This document shows, piece after piece, positions 17,244 through 24,781 of a stretch of 64,000 nt of DNA. Under the pieces are notes generated by a model. It was not told the DNA's origin. It made no database searches and saw only the letters and a program-made list of their open reading frames with translations. The translations under genes were made by a program, and so were the position numbers. Position 1 is the stretch's first letter. Every line of letters begins with the position of its first letter. Origin of the DNA: an uncultured Collinsella sp. (GTDB taxonomy: Bacteria; Actinomycetota; Coriobacteriia; Coriobacteriales; Coriobacteriaceae); NCBI GenBank assembly GCA_902491395.1, contig CABUHO010000011.1:1-64000 (forward strand). Direction: 5' to 3'.

Positions 17244-19262
17244 CTAGACCATGACCACGGCGAGCACGAGGAAGACCACGAGCGCCGCGACGATGTAGCA
17301 GATGTATACGGAGTAGTTGCCGCCCTCGATCTTGGAGGCGAGGCCGGCCAGCTTGTCGGCACCCTCGCTCGGTGCATCGACCAGGAAACGGTCGGGCAGG
17401 GGCTCGACGCCCTGGGCGACACCGGTGAGCTTCTGGAACACGTGCGCGATGGACCAGCAGATCTTGGTGCATACCTCGCGCAGGGTGTAGAGCGGGCCCA
17501 TGAAGATCTCGACGTCGGATGCGAAGCTCGTGGCGACGACGGGCATGTGCTCGTTGGGCTCGTAGCCGCACGCCCAAGGGTCGGTCTTCTTAGCGGGGGC
17601 CTTGGTGCCGAGGCAGGACCTCAACACGAACGCGAGCCCGGTGAGGACCACGAGCGCGATGGCGATCGCGGGGGTGGAGGTGGCGGCACCGGAAATCTCG
17701 TTCACCAGAGACACGCCCGAGGTGGCCGTGACGGCGGAGCCGGCAAGCACGCTCTGGGCGACGTCGCCCAGAACCGGGGCGATGACGGGAGAGCCGATTC
17801 CCAGCACCACGCAGATGGCCGCGAGGAGCATCTGCGAGAACAACATCGGAGCCGGGGACTCCTTGGCGTTCGCGGCCTCCTGGGAACGAGGGCTGCTCGC
17901 GAACGAAACGCCGTATGCCTTCACGAAGCACGTGACTGCCAGGGCACCGGTGATGGCGAGCGCGGCCGCGGAGGCGACGGCGAACACCATGACGACCGGG
18001 TCGGAGAGCGTCGAGATGTTGAACAGGGACTGGTAGGTGAACCACTCGGAAACGAAGCCGTTGAGCGGCGGGATGGCCGAGATGGCAAGGGCACCGATGA
18101 GGAAGCAGACGGCCGTGACCGGCATGCGGCGGAACAAACCGCCCATCTTCTCCATGTTGCGCGTACCCGTGGCATAGAGCAGGGAGCCCGCGCCCAAGAA
18201 CAGCTCGCCCTTGAACATGGCGTGGTTGAGCGTGTGGTAGAGGGCGGCCATGAGCGCGATCGTCGCGATGACGTCGTTGCCCAGGGCGTGCGCCGTCATG
18301 GACGCGCCGACACCGAGCAAGATGATGCCAATGTTCTCGACGGAGTGGTAGGCCAGCAGGCGTTTGATGTCGTGCTCGTGGAGGGCGTAGACAACACCCA
18401 GGACCGACGAGATGGATCCGAAGACCAGGACCATGAGGCCCCACCAGAGCTGGACGCCCGAACCCGCGAGCAGGTCCAGACCGACCTTGAGGATTCCCAG
18501 GATACCGATCTTGATCATGCCGCCGGACATGAGGGCGGACACGTTGGACGGCGCCTCGGGGTGCGCCTGGGGCAGCCAGGAGTGCAGCGGGATGATACCG
18601 GCCTTTGCGCCGAATCCGAAGAACGCGAGGACGAAGCAAGCGGAGGAGACAGCGGGTCCAAAGTCATGCGTACGGAAATCACTGAAGCTGAAGGAACCGC
18701 CCACGCCGTTGGTCATGAGCAGGAAGCTCGCCATGATAAGGACAAAGCCCACGTGCGCGATGACGAAGTAGAGCCAACCGCCCCTAATGGAGTTCTTGTT
18801 CTCCTCGATGACGACAAGGAAGTAGCTCGTGAGGGACATGAGCTCGAAGGCGACCAGGAACCAGAACACGTTGTCGGCGGTGATGACGAGCATCATCGAG
18901 GCGACGAAGGTGTTCATGAAGAAGCCGGCGCGCCCGACCTTGCCCGGGTACTCGTCGAAGTAGGACAGACCGTAGATGAAGCCCGCAAAGGCGAGGATCG
19001 AGATGAGGACCACGATCAGGCCCGCAAGGCCGTTAAGCAAGAGCTCGAGACGGGCGAACGGGAAGAAGAAGACCGTGTTGAGGGACGAAACGTCGCCAAG
19101 CACGGCCTCGAGGCCCGCGATGAACGACAGCACGGCCGCGACGGCGCCGATCAGGCAGCCGGCAGTCTTGGCGGCGTTATCGGCCTTAATCAGCAGAACC
19201 GAGGCGAGCGCACCGATGCACGAGACGGCAAGCGATGCGATAAACAGCGTCATGCTATCCAT
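17244..19262 (-). CDS. hyfB: Hydrogenlyase membrane subunit HyfB (NuoL-like)
   Basis: A 672-residue polytopic membrane protein, size equal to E. coli HyfB. It has about 16 hydrophobic segments, the antiporter-family motifs FELMSLTSYFLV and AGIIPLHSWLPQAHPEAPSN, and a long C-terminal extension with a final transmembrane helix. The start at 19262 overlaps the hyfA stop by eight bases; an ATG three codons on (19253) would reduce the overlap to none and cannot be excluded. The overlap implies translational coupling with hyfA. Confidence 0.92.
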   Translation of the reverse strand: MDSMTLFIASLAVSCIGALASVLLIKADNAAKTAGCLIGAVAAVLSFIAGLEAVLGDVSSLNTVFFFPFARLELLLNGLAGLIVVLISILAFAGFIYGLSYFDEYPGKVGRAGFFMNTFVASMMLVITADNVFWFLVAFELMSLTSYFLVVIEENKNSIRGGWLYFVIAHVGFVLIMASFLLMTNGVGGSFSFSDFRTHDFGPAVSSACFVLAFFGFGAKAGIIPLHSWLPQAHPEAPSNVSALMSGGMIKIGILGILKVGLDLLAGSGVQLWWGLMVLVFGSISSVLGVVYALHEHDIKRLLAYHSVENIGIILLGVGASMTAHALGNDVIATIALMAALYHTLNHAMFKGELFLGAGSLLYATGTRNMEKMGGLFRRMPVTAVCFLIGALAISAIPPLNGFVSEWFTYQSLFNISTLSDPVVMVFAVASAAALAITGALAVTCFVKAYGVSFASSPRSQEAANAKESPAPMLFSQMLLAAICVVLGIGSPVIAPVLGDVAQSVLAGSAVTATSGVSLVNEISGAATSTPAIAIALVVLTGLAFVLRSCLGTKAPAKKTDPWACGYEPNEHMPVVATSFASDVEIFMGPLYTLREVCTKICWSIAHVFQKLTGVAQGVEPLPDRFLVDAPSEGADKLAGLASKIEGGNYSVYICYIVAALVVFLVLAVVMV

Positions 19263-19878
19263 TGTTTACGCTCCCTTCTGCTTTCTCGGACAGACCCTGG
19301 GCCACAGCCGCCACGTCGACGGCAGGGCCGTTCTGAATCGAACGCAGGCGCTTGGCCTCGTCAAGTTCGCGATCTGCCGCGCCGCCCATGACGGTGAGCG
19401 CCTTGGTGGGGCAAGCCGCCACGCAGTGCGGACCCTCGGGGTCGAAGGCGCACAGGTCGCACTTGACGGCACAGGTGTACTGGCCGGGCGCCCACGTAAG
19501 CAGGCTGCTCAGGGACTTAGGGTACGAAGGCGTCGGGTCGCACATGCCTGCGACACCGGCAATAGACGTGCCGTCCGGATGGATGGCGCCGAAGGGGCAC
19601 GCGATGGCGCACAGCCTGCACCCGATGCACTCCTGCTCCTTAACGTGGATGCGGTCGCCATCGTGCTCGATGGCGTTCACCGGGCAGACCTCGGCGCAAG
19701 GGGCACCCTCGCAATGGTGGCAGGCCAGGGCGGCCGAAATGCCGCCGGTCTTCACGAGCGCCAGACGCGGCGTGTCCTGAAGACCCTGCATCCGGTGGGC
19801 ATCTGCACAGGCGGACTGGCATGTTCCGCAGCCGATGCACCTCTCCGGGTTGATATCGATGAAGCGGTTCATCCCCAC
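19255..19878 (-). CDS. hyfA: Hydrogenlyase Fe-S electron carrier HyfA (HycB-like)
   Basis: A 207-residue polyferredoxin of the HycB/HyfA/HydN family with four [4Fe-4S] motifs: CIGCGTCQSACADAH near the N-terminus, CHHCEGAPCAEVCP, CIGCRLCAIACPFG and CDLC followed by CVAACP. It links formate dehydrogenase H to the hydrogenase arm. It is first in the membrane-complex gene block, 72 bases after fdhF, with a hairpin between them. It is clearly related to HydN encoded on the other side of fdhF (22250-22768), so fdhF is bracketed by two similar electron-transfer proteins. Confidence 0.92.
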   Translation of the reverse strand: MGMNRFIDINPERCIGCGTCQSACADAHRMQGLQDTPRLALVKTGGISAALACHHCEGAPCAEVCPVNAIEHDGDRIHVKEQECIGCRLCAIACPFGAIHPDGTSIAGVAGMCDPTPSYPKSLSSLLTWAPGQYTCAVKCDLCAFDPEGPHCVAACPTKALTVMGGAADRELDEAKRLRSIQNGPAVDVAAVAQGLSEKAEGSVNNG

Positions 19879-19894
19879 TTCCTTTCAAAATAAC

Positions 19895-19929
19895 GGGCCG
19901 GGCGTCCGATGCGCTTGGACGCCCGGCCC
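19895..19929 (-). terminator. Hairpin between fdhF and hyfA
   Basis: A perfect 13-bp inverted repeat (GGGCCGGGCGTCC with GGACGCCCGGCCC, arms 19895-19907 and 19917-19929) with a 9-base loop. On the minus strand it is followed by GTTATTTTG, an imperfect U-tract, so it may be a leaky terminator or a processing/stability hairpin that lets fdhF be expressed above hyf. On the plus strand AAAAA follows, so it is not a plus-strand terminator. Confidence 0.65.
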
Positions 19930-19950
19930 AAAAAGCCAACGAGAACGGGA

Positions 19951-22173
19951 CTACACGATTTGGTTCACGTGCGTCTCGTCGTCGAACTTGGCGGCGCCGG
20001 GCTCAACATCCTGGGGAGCGGCAGCGTCCACCAGAGCCTGCTTGAGCTCGGTGTACTGACGCTCGACCTCGCCCTCGGCCCAGACCTGGTCGGCGATAGC
20101 GTCGACCTGGCAGGCGGAGAACTTGTCCTCGGGCGTATGCGAGACCGGGTCAACCTTGTGAATGGTCAGCTCGTTGCACTTGCCGATCCACCACTGGTAG
20201 GTCATGTAGACCGTGCCCTTGTTGATGCGATCGCTCACGTCGGCACGGCTGTATACCTGGCCGCGGCGGCTGTGAATCGAGACGATGTCGCCATTCTTGA
20301 TGCCGCGGGCCTTCGCGTCCGCGGGATTCATGCGAACGAAACCGGGCTCGTCGGCAAGCAGGGCCAGCGTCTTGCAGTTACCGGTCATCGAACGGCAGCT
20401 GTAGTGGCCGACCTCGCGGACGGTGCAAAGGATGAGCGGGTACTCATCGTCGGGAAGCTCGGAGGGCGCCTCCCAGTCGTGCGCCATCAGGTTGGCACGG
20501 CCGTCCTTGGTGGTGAACTTGCCGCCCGCGAACATGTCGGGGGTGCCATGGTCGTTCACATCGGTGCTCTTGACAGGCCACTGTGCGTAGCCGCCCTCGG
20601 GAGCCATCTTCTCGTAGGTCGCACCCACAAAGTTGGGGCACAGGCTAATGCACTCGTTCCAGATCTGCTCGGTGTTGTCGTAGTGCATGGGATAGCCCAT
20701 GCGCGTGGACAGGTCCGCGAAGATCTCCCAGTCGTGACGGCACTCGCCCTTGGGCGGAACGGCCGCGTCAAAGTGCTGGAAGCTACGGTCGGATGCAGTA
20801 AAGACACCCTCGTGCTCGCCCCAAGAGGTGGCGGGCAGGATGACGTCGGCGAGCATGGTCGTCTGCGTCATAAAGATGTCCTGGCAGATGAACAGATCCA
20901 GCTCGGAGAGCGTCTTGCGCATACCGGCCGAATCGGGCTCGGTCTGCACCGGGTCCTCGCCGTAGTTGTAGAAGCAGTGCACCTTGCCCTCGTCGACCAG
21001 GTGGCCCAGGTCGGTGAGCTTGTAGCCCTCCTCGAGCGGGAGCTTTTCCTCGGGCACGCCCCAAGCCTTGGCAAACTTGGCGCGCACTGCCGGGTCGGTG
21101 ACTTTCTGGTAGCCAGGGTACAGGTTGGGCAGCATGCCCATATCGCAGGAGCCCTGGACGTTATTCTGGCCGCGCACGGGCGCGAGGCCGGAGTTGGGTT
21201 TGCCGATCTGGCCGGCAACGCAGGCGATGGAGGCGATGGTGTGCACCGTCTTCAGGTTCTGCTTCTGCTGGCATACGCCCATGCCCCAGCCAATGATGGC
21301 AGAAGGCTTCGCCGTGGCGTACATCTCGGCAGCTTGGTGGATCAACGCGGGCTCGACACCCGTGATGTCCTGTACGGATTCGGGAGTGTAGTTCTTGATG
21401 GTCTCCCACCACTCGTCAAAGCCGTTCGTGTGCTCGGCGACGAATTCCTTGTCGTAGAGGCCATCGTTGACCAAGCAGTTGGCAAAGGCGTTGAGGAACG
21501 CAACGTTGCAACCGTTCTTGATCGGAAGGTATAGATCGGCGATACGCGCGGTTTCGATATGGCGCGGGTCGGCGACGATGATCTTGCAACCCTTTTCTTT
21601 GGCTCGCACGATACGCCTTGCGACGATGGGGTGCGAATCGGCAGGGTTATAGCCGAAGAGGAAAATGCAGCCCGCATCCTCCATACCGGGGATGGAGCAT
21701 GACATGCAACCTGAACCAACCGTGTCCATCAGACCGAGGACAGTAGGGCCGTGTCAAGTACGGGCGCAGTTGTCCACGCTGTGGGTGCCGATGCACGCAC
21801 GCGTAAACTTCTGCATGACGTAGTTCGCCTCATTGCCGCCGCCTCGCGAAGAGCCGGTGGTCATGACAGCGTTAGGACCATATTCGTCAATTATGGCCTG
21901 CATCTTAGATGCGGTGAAATCCAGTGCCTCGTCCCAGCTTACGCGCTCAAGATCCGCGCCCTTGGTGCGGCGGATCATCGGGTGCAGTACGCGAGGAGTC
22001 AAGATCTTGATGTCGTTGATGAAGTCGTAGCCGCTCATGCCCTTAAGGCACAGCTCGCCCTGATTGGTGATGCCGTTGAGCGGTTCGGTACCCACGACCT
22101 GGCCGTTTTGGACCAGGAGGTTAAACTGGCAACCGGCGCCGCAATACGGGCAGATCACTTTGTGCTTCTCCAT
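19951..22173 (-). CDS. fdhF: Formate dehydrogenase H, selenocysteine-containing
   Basis: A 740-residue Mo-bisMGD enzyme oxidising formate to CO2 in the cytoplasm. It is a selenoprotein: an in-frame UGA (21754-21756) is Sec140, within NCART-U-HGPTV, followed by His141. The [4Fe-4S] ligands Cys8, Cys11, Cys15 and Cys42, and Lys44, fall at the same numbers as in E. coli FdhH, and the motif FGYNPADSHPIV follows Sec. Ordinary ORF calling splits the gene into a 139-residue and a 592-residue piece; the flanking sequence is open and in one frame, so this is recoding and not a frameshift. A SECIS-like hairpin follows the UGA. AGGAGGG precedes the ATG. It lies between hydN and hyfA, which carry its electrons to the hydrogenase. 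Confidence 0.96.
21723..21742 (-). promoter_or_regulatory. SECIS element of fdhF
   Basis: Eleven bases after the UGA, the mRNA can form a 5-bp stem, TGTCC with GGACA, around the loop TCGGTCTGAT. The loop contains GGTCT, the same core as the E. coli fdhF SECIS, and the distance from UGA to stem is also 11 bases. This is the expected SelB binding site. Confidence 0.85.
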
Positions 22174-22249
22174 GACACCCTCCTACCTTTTTCTGCTACC
22201 GATTAATCGGTACGTATTTGACAATCGTTGGGCCTGTATGGCCGCCCGC

Positions 22250-22768
22250 CTACGCCTCGTTTTCGATGGTGGCGCGGGCACGCTCGGCGGTCAGTTCCGC
22301 CAGGCGCTCCTCGTCTACCAGGGTGAGGCCCTTGGTCGGGCACGCCTCGGCACACGCCGGACCGCCGGGACGGTTCACGCACAGGTCGCACTTGAGCACG
22401 AAGCTCTTAGTCTGCGAACCCACGCGCACGTCGCCCATCAAGACGGGGACCTGCGTGGTCGCCACGCTCACGGCGCCAAAGGGGCAGGCCATGACGCAGC
22501 TCTTGCAGCCGATGCAGTTGTCCTCGTTGACGCCGATGCGATGGTTCTTTGGATCAAAGAACAAGGCGCCCGTGGGACAAGCCTTGGCGCACGGGGCATC
22601 CTCGCAGTGATGGCACGCCACCGGTGCGGAGATCTCGTAGGTGCGCGTCACGCGCAGACGCGGCGCGGCGATGTCGCCGGGGATGTCGTGCGCCTCGATA
22701 CACGCCGCCATGCAGGTTTGGCACCCAATGCAGCGTGAGGAATCAGCCACGACTCGTTTATTGCCCAT
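22250..22768 (-). CDS. hydN: Formate dehydrogenase-associated ferredoxin HydN
   Basis: A 172-residue polyferredoxin. Motifs in order are CIGCQTCMAACIEAH, CHHCEDAPCAKACP, CIGCKSCVMACPFG and CDLC followed by CAEACP, giving four [4Fe-4S] clusters. HydN is typically encoded beside fdhF and serves formate dehydrogenase H activity. The start at 22768 has GGAGGGAG nine bases upstream; the open frame reaches 22894 without family similarity. It is the first gene of the whole fdhF-hyf-focA block, so the promoter and controlling sites should lie in the roughly 430-base region upstream, where a palindrome is seen. Confidence 0.92.
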   Translation of the reverse strand: MGNKRVVADSSRCIGCQTCMAACIEAHDIPGDIAAPRLRVTRTYEISAPVACHHCEDAPCAKACPTGALFFDPKNHRIGVNEDNCIGCKSCVMACPFGAVSVATTQVPVLMGDVRVGSQTKSFVLKCDLCVNRPGGPACAEACPTKGLTLVDEERLAELTAERARATIENEA

Positions 22769-22946
22769 GTTGTTCACTCCCTCCTGAATCCCTTGCCGGA
22801 GAGACCCTGTCGACGTTGCCCCAAGCCGCCCGTGGCCTGGCATCGACGTATCGAATGCATGCGGCGAAACAGGCACTCGGTAGAATTTCTCCAACGGTAT
22901 ACAGGTTGAATATACGCAGTTGCAGGGGGCAAACTTGAGCGTAGGC

Positions 22947-22972
22947 CCTGCAATACGGGTGTATTGCAGGGG
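22947..22972. promoter_or_regulatory. Palindrome upstream of hydN, candidate operator
   Basis: A perfect 11-bp inverted repeat CCCTGCAATAC / GTATTGCAGGG with a GGGT spacer. A further half-site TTGCAGGG occurs at 22921-22928. A second, smaller palindrome GTGTATTACAC is at 23015-23025. No U-tract follows on either strand, so a protein-binding site is more likely than a terminator. It lies 179 bases upstream of the hydN start and 225 bases upstream of the divergent toxin-antitoxin genes. The rest of 22769-23196 is AT-rich and holds no gene that I can support; likely divergent promoters are there but none is clear enough to call. Confidence 0.6.
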
Positions 22973-23196
22973 TTTGGGCTGGTTAGGATTATTCTTGGGT
23001 AGCTATAAAGATAAGTGTATTACACGCGTACGCCAAGAAAGATTTCACGCTCGTTTATGCAGGATGTAGTACGTTTGTAATGTTGATCGCACTCAATTAC
23101 TCTAGTGCAATAAAGTAGTAGTTATAAAATTGGCTATTACTAGCCGAAGCTGTATTTGACTATTGCATATTGCACGCTCATTAAGGGAGGCCAGTG

Positions 23197-23520
23197 ATGT
23201 CATCGACTCAAAAAAGAGCCATCCTGCAGGTGCGCATTCGCGAGGAAGACAAGCAGCATGCCGAACGTCTCTACGACGCCATGGGCACATCGCTCGCCGA
23301 GGCCGTTCGTCTTTTTGTCGCGCAGAGCATTTTGATGCGCAAGCTCCCCTTTCAGCCGGTTGCCGTACGCTCAAAGGACGGCACCGCCGCCTATGGATCA
23401 CTCAAAGCATATGGGGACCCCAATCGCCGCTCCGAGGAGCGCAATGCCTGGATTGAATACCTTGCTACAGAAAGCGACGATTCGGTTTTGGGTCCCGAGG
23501 AAGTAGATATCCATGAGTAG
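23197..23520 (+). CDS. RelB/DinJ-family antitoxin
   Basis: A 107-residue protein whose N-terminal half resembles the ribbon-helix-helix domain of RelB/DinJ antitoxins: a beta strand (AILQVRIREED) followed by two helices with the typical MGTSLAEAVRLFVAQS. The C-terminal half, rich in charged residues, would wrap the toxin. GGGAGG lies six bases before the ATG at 23197; the GTG at 23194 is too close to that site. It overlaps the downstream PIN-domain gene by eight bases. By family it should neutralise the toxin and repress its own promoter. Confidence 0.82.
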   Translation: MSSTQKRAILQVRIREEDKQHAERLYDAMGTSLAEAVRLFVAQSILMRKLPFQPVAVRSKDGTAAYGSLKAYGDPNRRSEERNAWIEYLATESDDSVLGPEEVDIHE

Positions 23521-23989
23521 CACCATCATCGACGAGACCGTCATCCTACGCTACCTGCTTGACGACGACGAGGTTCTGTCGCCACGCGCCGCCAAGGTCA
23601 TCGCCACGCGCACCGCTCGTGTCTACCCCGAAATCATCACGCGCGTCGTGGTCACGCTGCGCGACGTCTATAAGGTTCCCCGCGTTGAGATTGCTGCAGC
23701 CATGAAAAGGCTGCTCGATGACGTCATGGTCGACGAGCCCACCGTTGTCGCTCTTGCCGTCAAACTCTTTGGCAAGACCCATATGGACTTTACCGATTGC
23801 CTCCTCGCAGCCCGAACCGCTATCTATAACGATGATGTCGTGAGCTTTGGCAAGCCCATCATCCAAGGCATGATCGATTACCGCCGCAAGCGCCAAACCT
23901 CAGCCGAAGCCCGCAACCGAAGCACCGACGCCCGCGGCCACGGCACCGACGCCACCATCGACAAGCTCCGCCACCACGGTCGCCACTAG
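23513..23989 (+). CDS. PIN-domain toxin, atypical active site
   Basis: A 158-residue PIN-domain protein, probably an RNase toxin paired with the RelB-like antitoxin. The fold is recognisable: Asp8 in IIDETVILRYLL, Glu41 region in YPEIITRVVVTL, and DFTDCLLAA with the third acid. The fourth acidic residue, usually in a TFD motif, is missing; the sequence reads VSFGKPI. The C-terminal 30 residues are basic, rich in His and Arg, and lie outside the domain. The mixed RelB-antitoxin/PIN-toxin pairing is less common than VapB-VapC but known. Activity is uncertain because of the altered acid. Confidence 0.78.
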   Translation: MSSTIIDETVILRYLLDDDEVLSPRAAKVIATRTARVYPEIITRVVVTLRDVYKVPRVEIAAAMKRLLDDVMVDEPTVVALAVKLFGKTHMDFTDCLLAARTAIYNDDVVSFGKPIIQGMIDYRRKRQTSAEARNRSTDARGHGTDATIDKLRHHGRH

Positions 23990-24003
23990 CCCCATCCCAC
24001 CCT

Positions 24004-24071
24004 AAGTTGCGGTGAAATAGTTCCTGGATTAGGCTTATTCGCGCTTTTCAGAAATTAATTCACCGCAACTT
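24004..24071. repeat. Palindromic repeat, AAGTTGCGGTGAAATAG family
   Basis: The left end, 24004-24026, is identical over 23 bases to the copy at 1554. The right end at about 24053-24071 is a shorter complement (AATTCACCGCAACTT). The centre differs from the other copies. It lies 15 bases after the toxin gene in a 544-base non-coding stretch (23990-24533). Confidence 0.85.
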
Positions 24072-24123
24072 AAAGGCTGGCCATCCGAAACCGGCAGCCT
24101 TGGACCGCGAATCACACCGTTCG

Positions 24124-24281
24124 CCACGAAATGGGCCCATCTACTACGTTTAACCGATTGCCCTCAACCATACCGAAATCCGGAAAATCAAAACCGCTGG
24201 TAGATGGCTTGCCGATTTTCCGAAAATGCGGCTATGGTCGACCCCTGCAGGTCAAACGTAGTAGATGGGCCGCTTTCGTGG
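24124..24281. repeat. 158-bp imperfect inverted repeat element
   Basis: Outer arms 24124-24151 and 24254-24281 match at 26 of 28 positions; both contain GGCCCATCTACTACGTTT. Inner arms (around AATCCGGAAAATC at about 24177-24189 and GATTTTCCGAAAATGCGG at about 24214-24231) also pair, so the whole unit can fold into one long interrupted hairpin. It has no coding capacity. It differs from the other repeat families here and looks like a non-autonomous element or a hairpin RNA template. Confidence 0.75.
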
Positions 24282-24346
24282 CTCAGCACCGAACCAGTCA
24301 TTTTGGAACAGGGCTTTTTGACCACATTTGCCAGTCGATCGCTAGA

Positions 24347-24436
24347 GTAGTCAAAAATGCCCCGTCCCAAATTAGCTACCCCGGCCTTCAATGGGTTCGC
24401 AAAAGCCAATAGACAGTCCGTATTTCAACGCAACTT
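24347..24436. repeat. Degenerate fragments of two repeat families
   Basis: At 24347-24386 the modules GTAGTC, CCCCGTCCCAAA and TTAGCTACCCCGGCC occur in the order of the 1410-1516 element but with changed spacing. At 24422-24436, ATTTCAACGCAACTT is a half-copy of the AAGTTGCGGTGAAAT family. No full hairpin remains. The stretch 24437-24533 holds nothing I can identify. Confidence 0.6.
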
Positions 24437-24533
24437 AGGTGGAGCATGGGGCGAACTCGATTCCCGTACCCCGTACACTTACGAAAATGGCTCTGGTCCC
24501 AAAAGGAAACCAAAGCCGTTAAAACAATTCTTA

Positions 24534-24607
24534 TGGAGCGGGCGACGGGAATCGAACCCGCGTCATCAGCTTGGAAGGCTGGGGTTCTACCATTGAACTA
24601 CGCCCGC
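24534..24607 (-). tRNA. tRNA-Gly (anticodon UCC)
   Basis: A 74-base gene with encoded CCA. Acceptor arms GCGGGCG and CGCCCGC pair; the T arm is GCGGG-TTCGATT-CCCGT; the anticodon loop CTTCCAA gives UCC. It lies seven bases downstream of the tRNA-Pro gene on the same strand, so both probably come from one transcript. Confidence 0.95.
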
Positions 24608-24613
24608 AAGATA

Positions 24614-24690
24614 TGGTCGGGACGACAGGATTTGAACCTGCGACATCCTGCTCCCAAAGCAGGCGCGCTACCAAACTGCGCCACGTCCCG
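24614..24690 (-). tRNA. tRNA-Pro (anticodon UGG)
   Basis: A 77-base gene with encoded CCA. Acceptor arms CGGGACG and CGTCCCG pair; the T arm is GCAGG-TTCAAAT-CCTGT; the anticodon loop TTTGGGA gives UGG. It is the upstream member of a tRNA-Pro/tRNA-Gly pair. Confidence 0.95.
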
Positions 24691-24781
24691 AAGGTGTTGA
24701 GCAGCTAAGGTCTAAACCTTGCGTGTCCCAAAGCGAAGGAAATTATAGGGGAGACTCCCCGCCTGTGCAAGCGCAGAAACC

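Noticed and set aside
21729..21760. fdhF as a pseudogene broken by a stop codon
   Set aside because: The UGA is at the Sec position of the family, a SECIS follows, and selA, selB, selC and selD are all present.
22830..22860. Sigma-54 type -24/-12 promoter for hydN
   Set aside because: A GG-N10-GC spacing can be found but the flanking bases do not fit the consensus, and no sigma-54 activator is seen.
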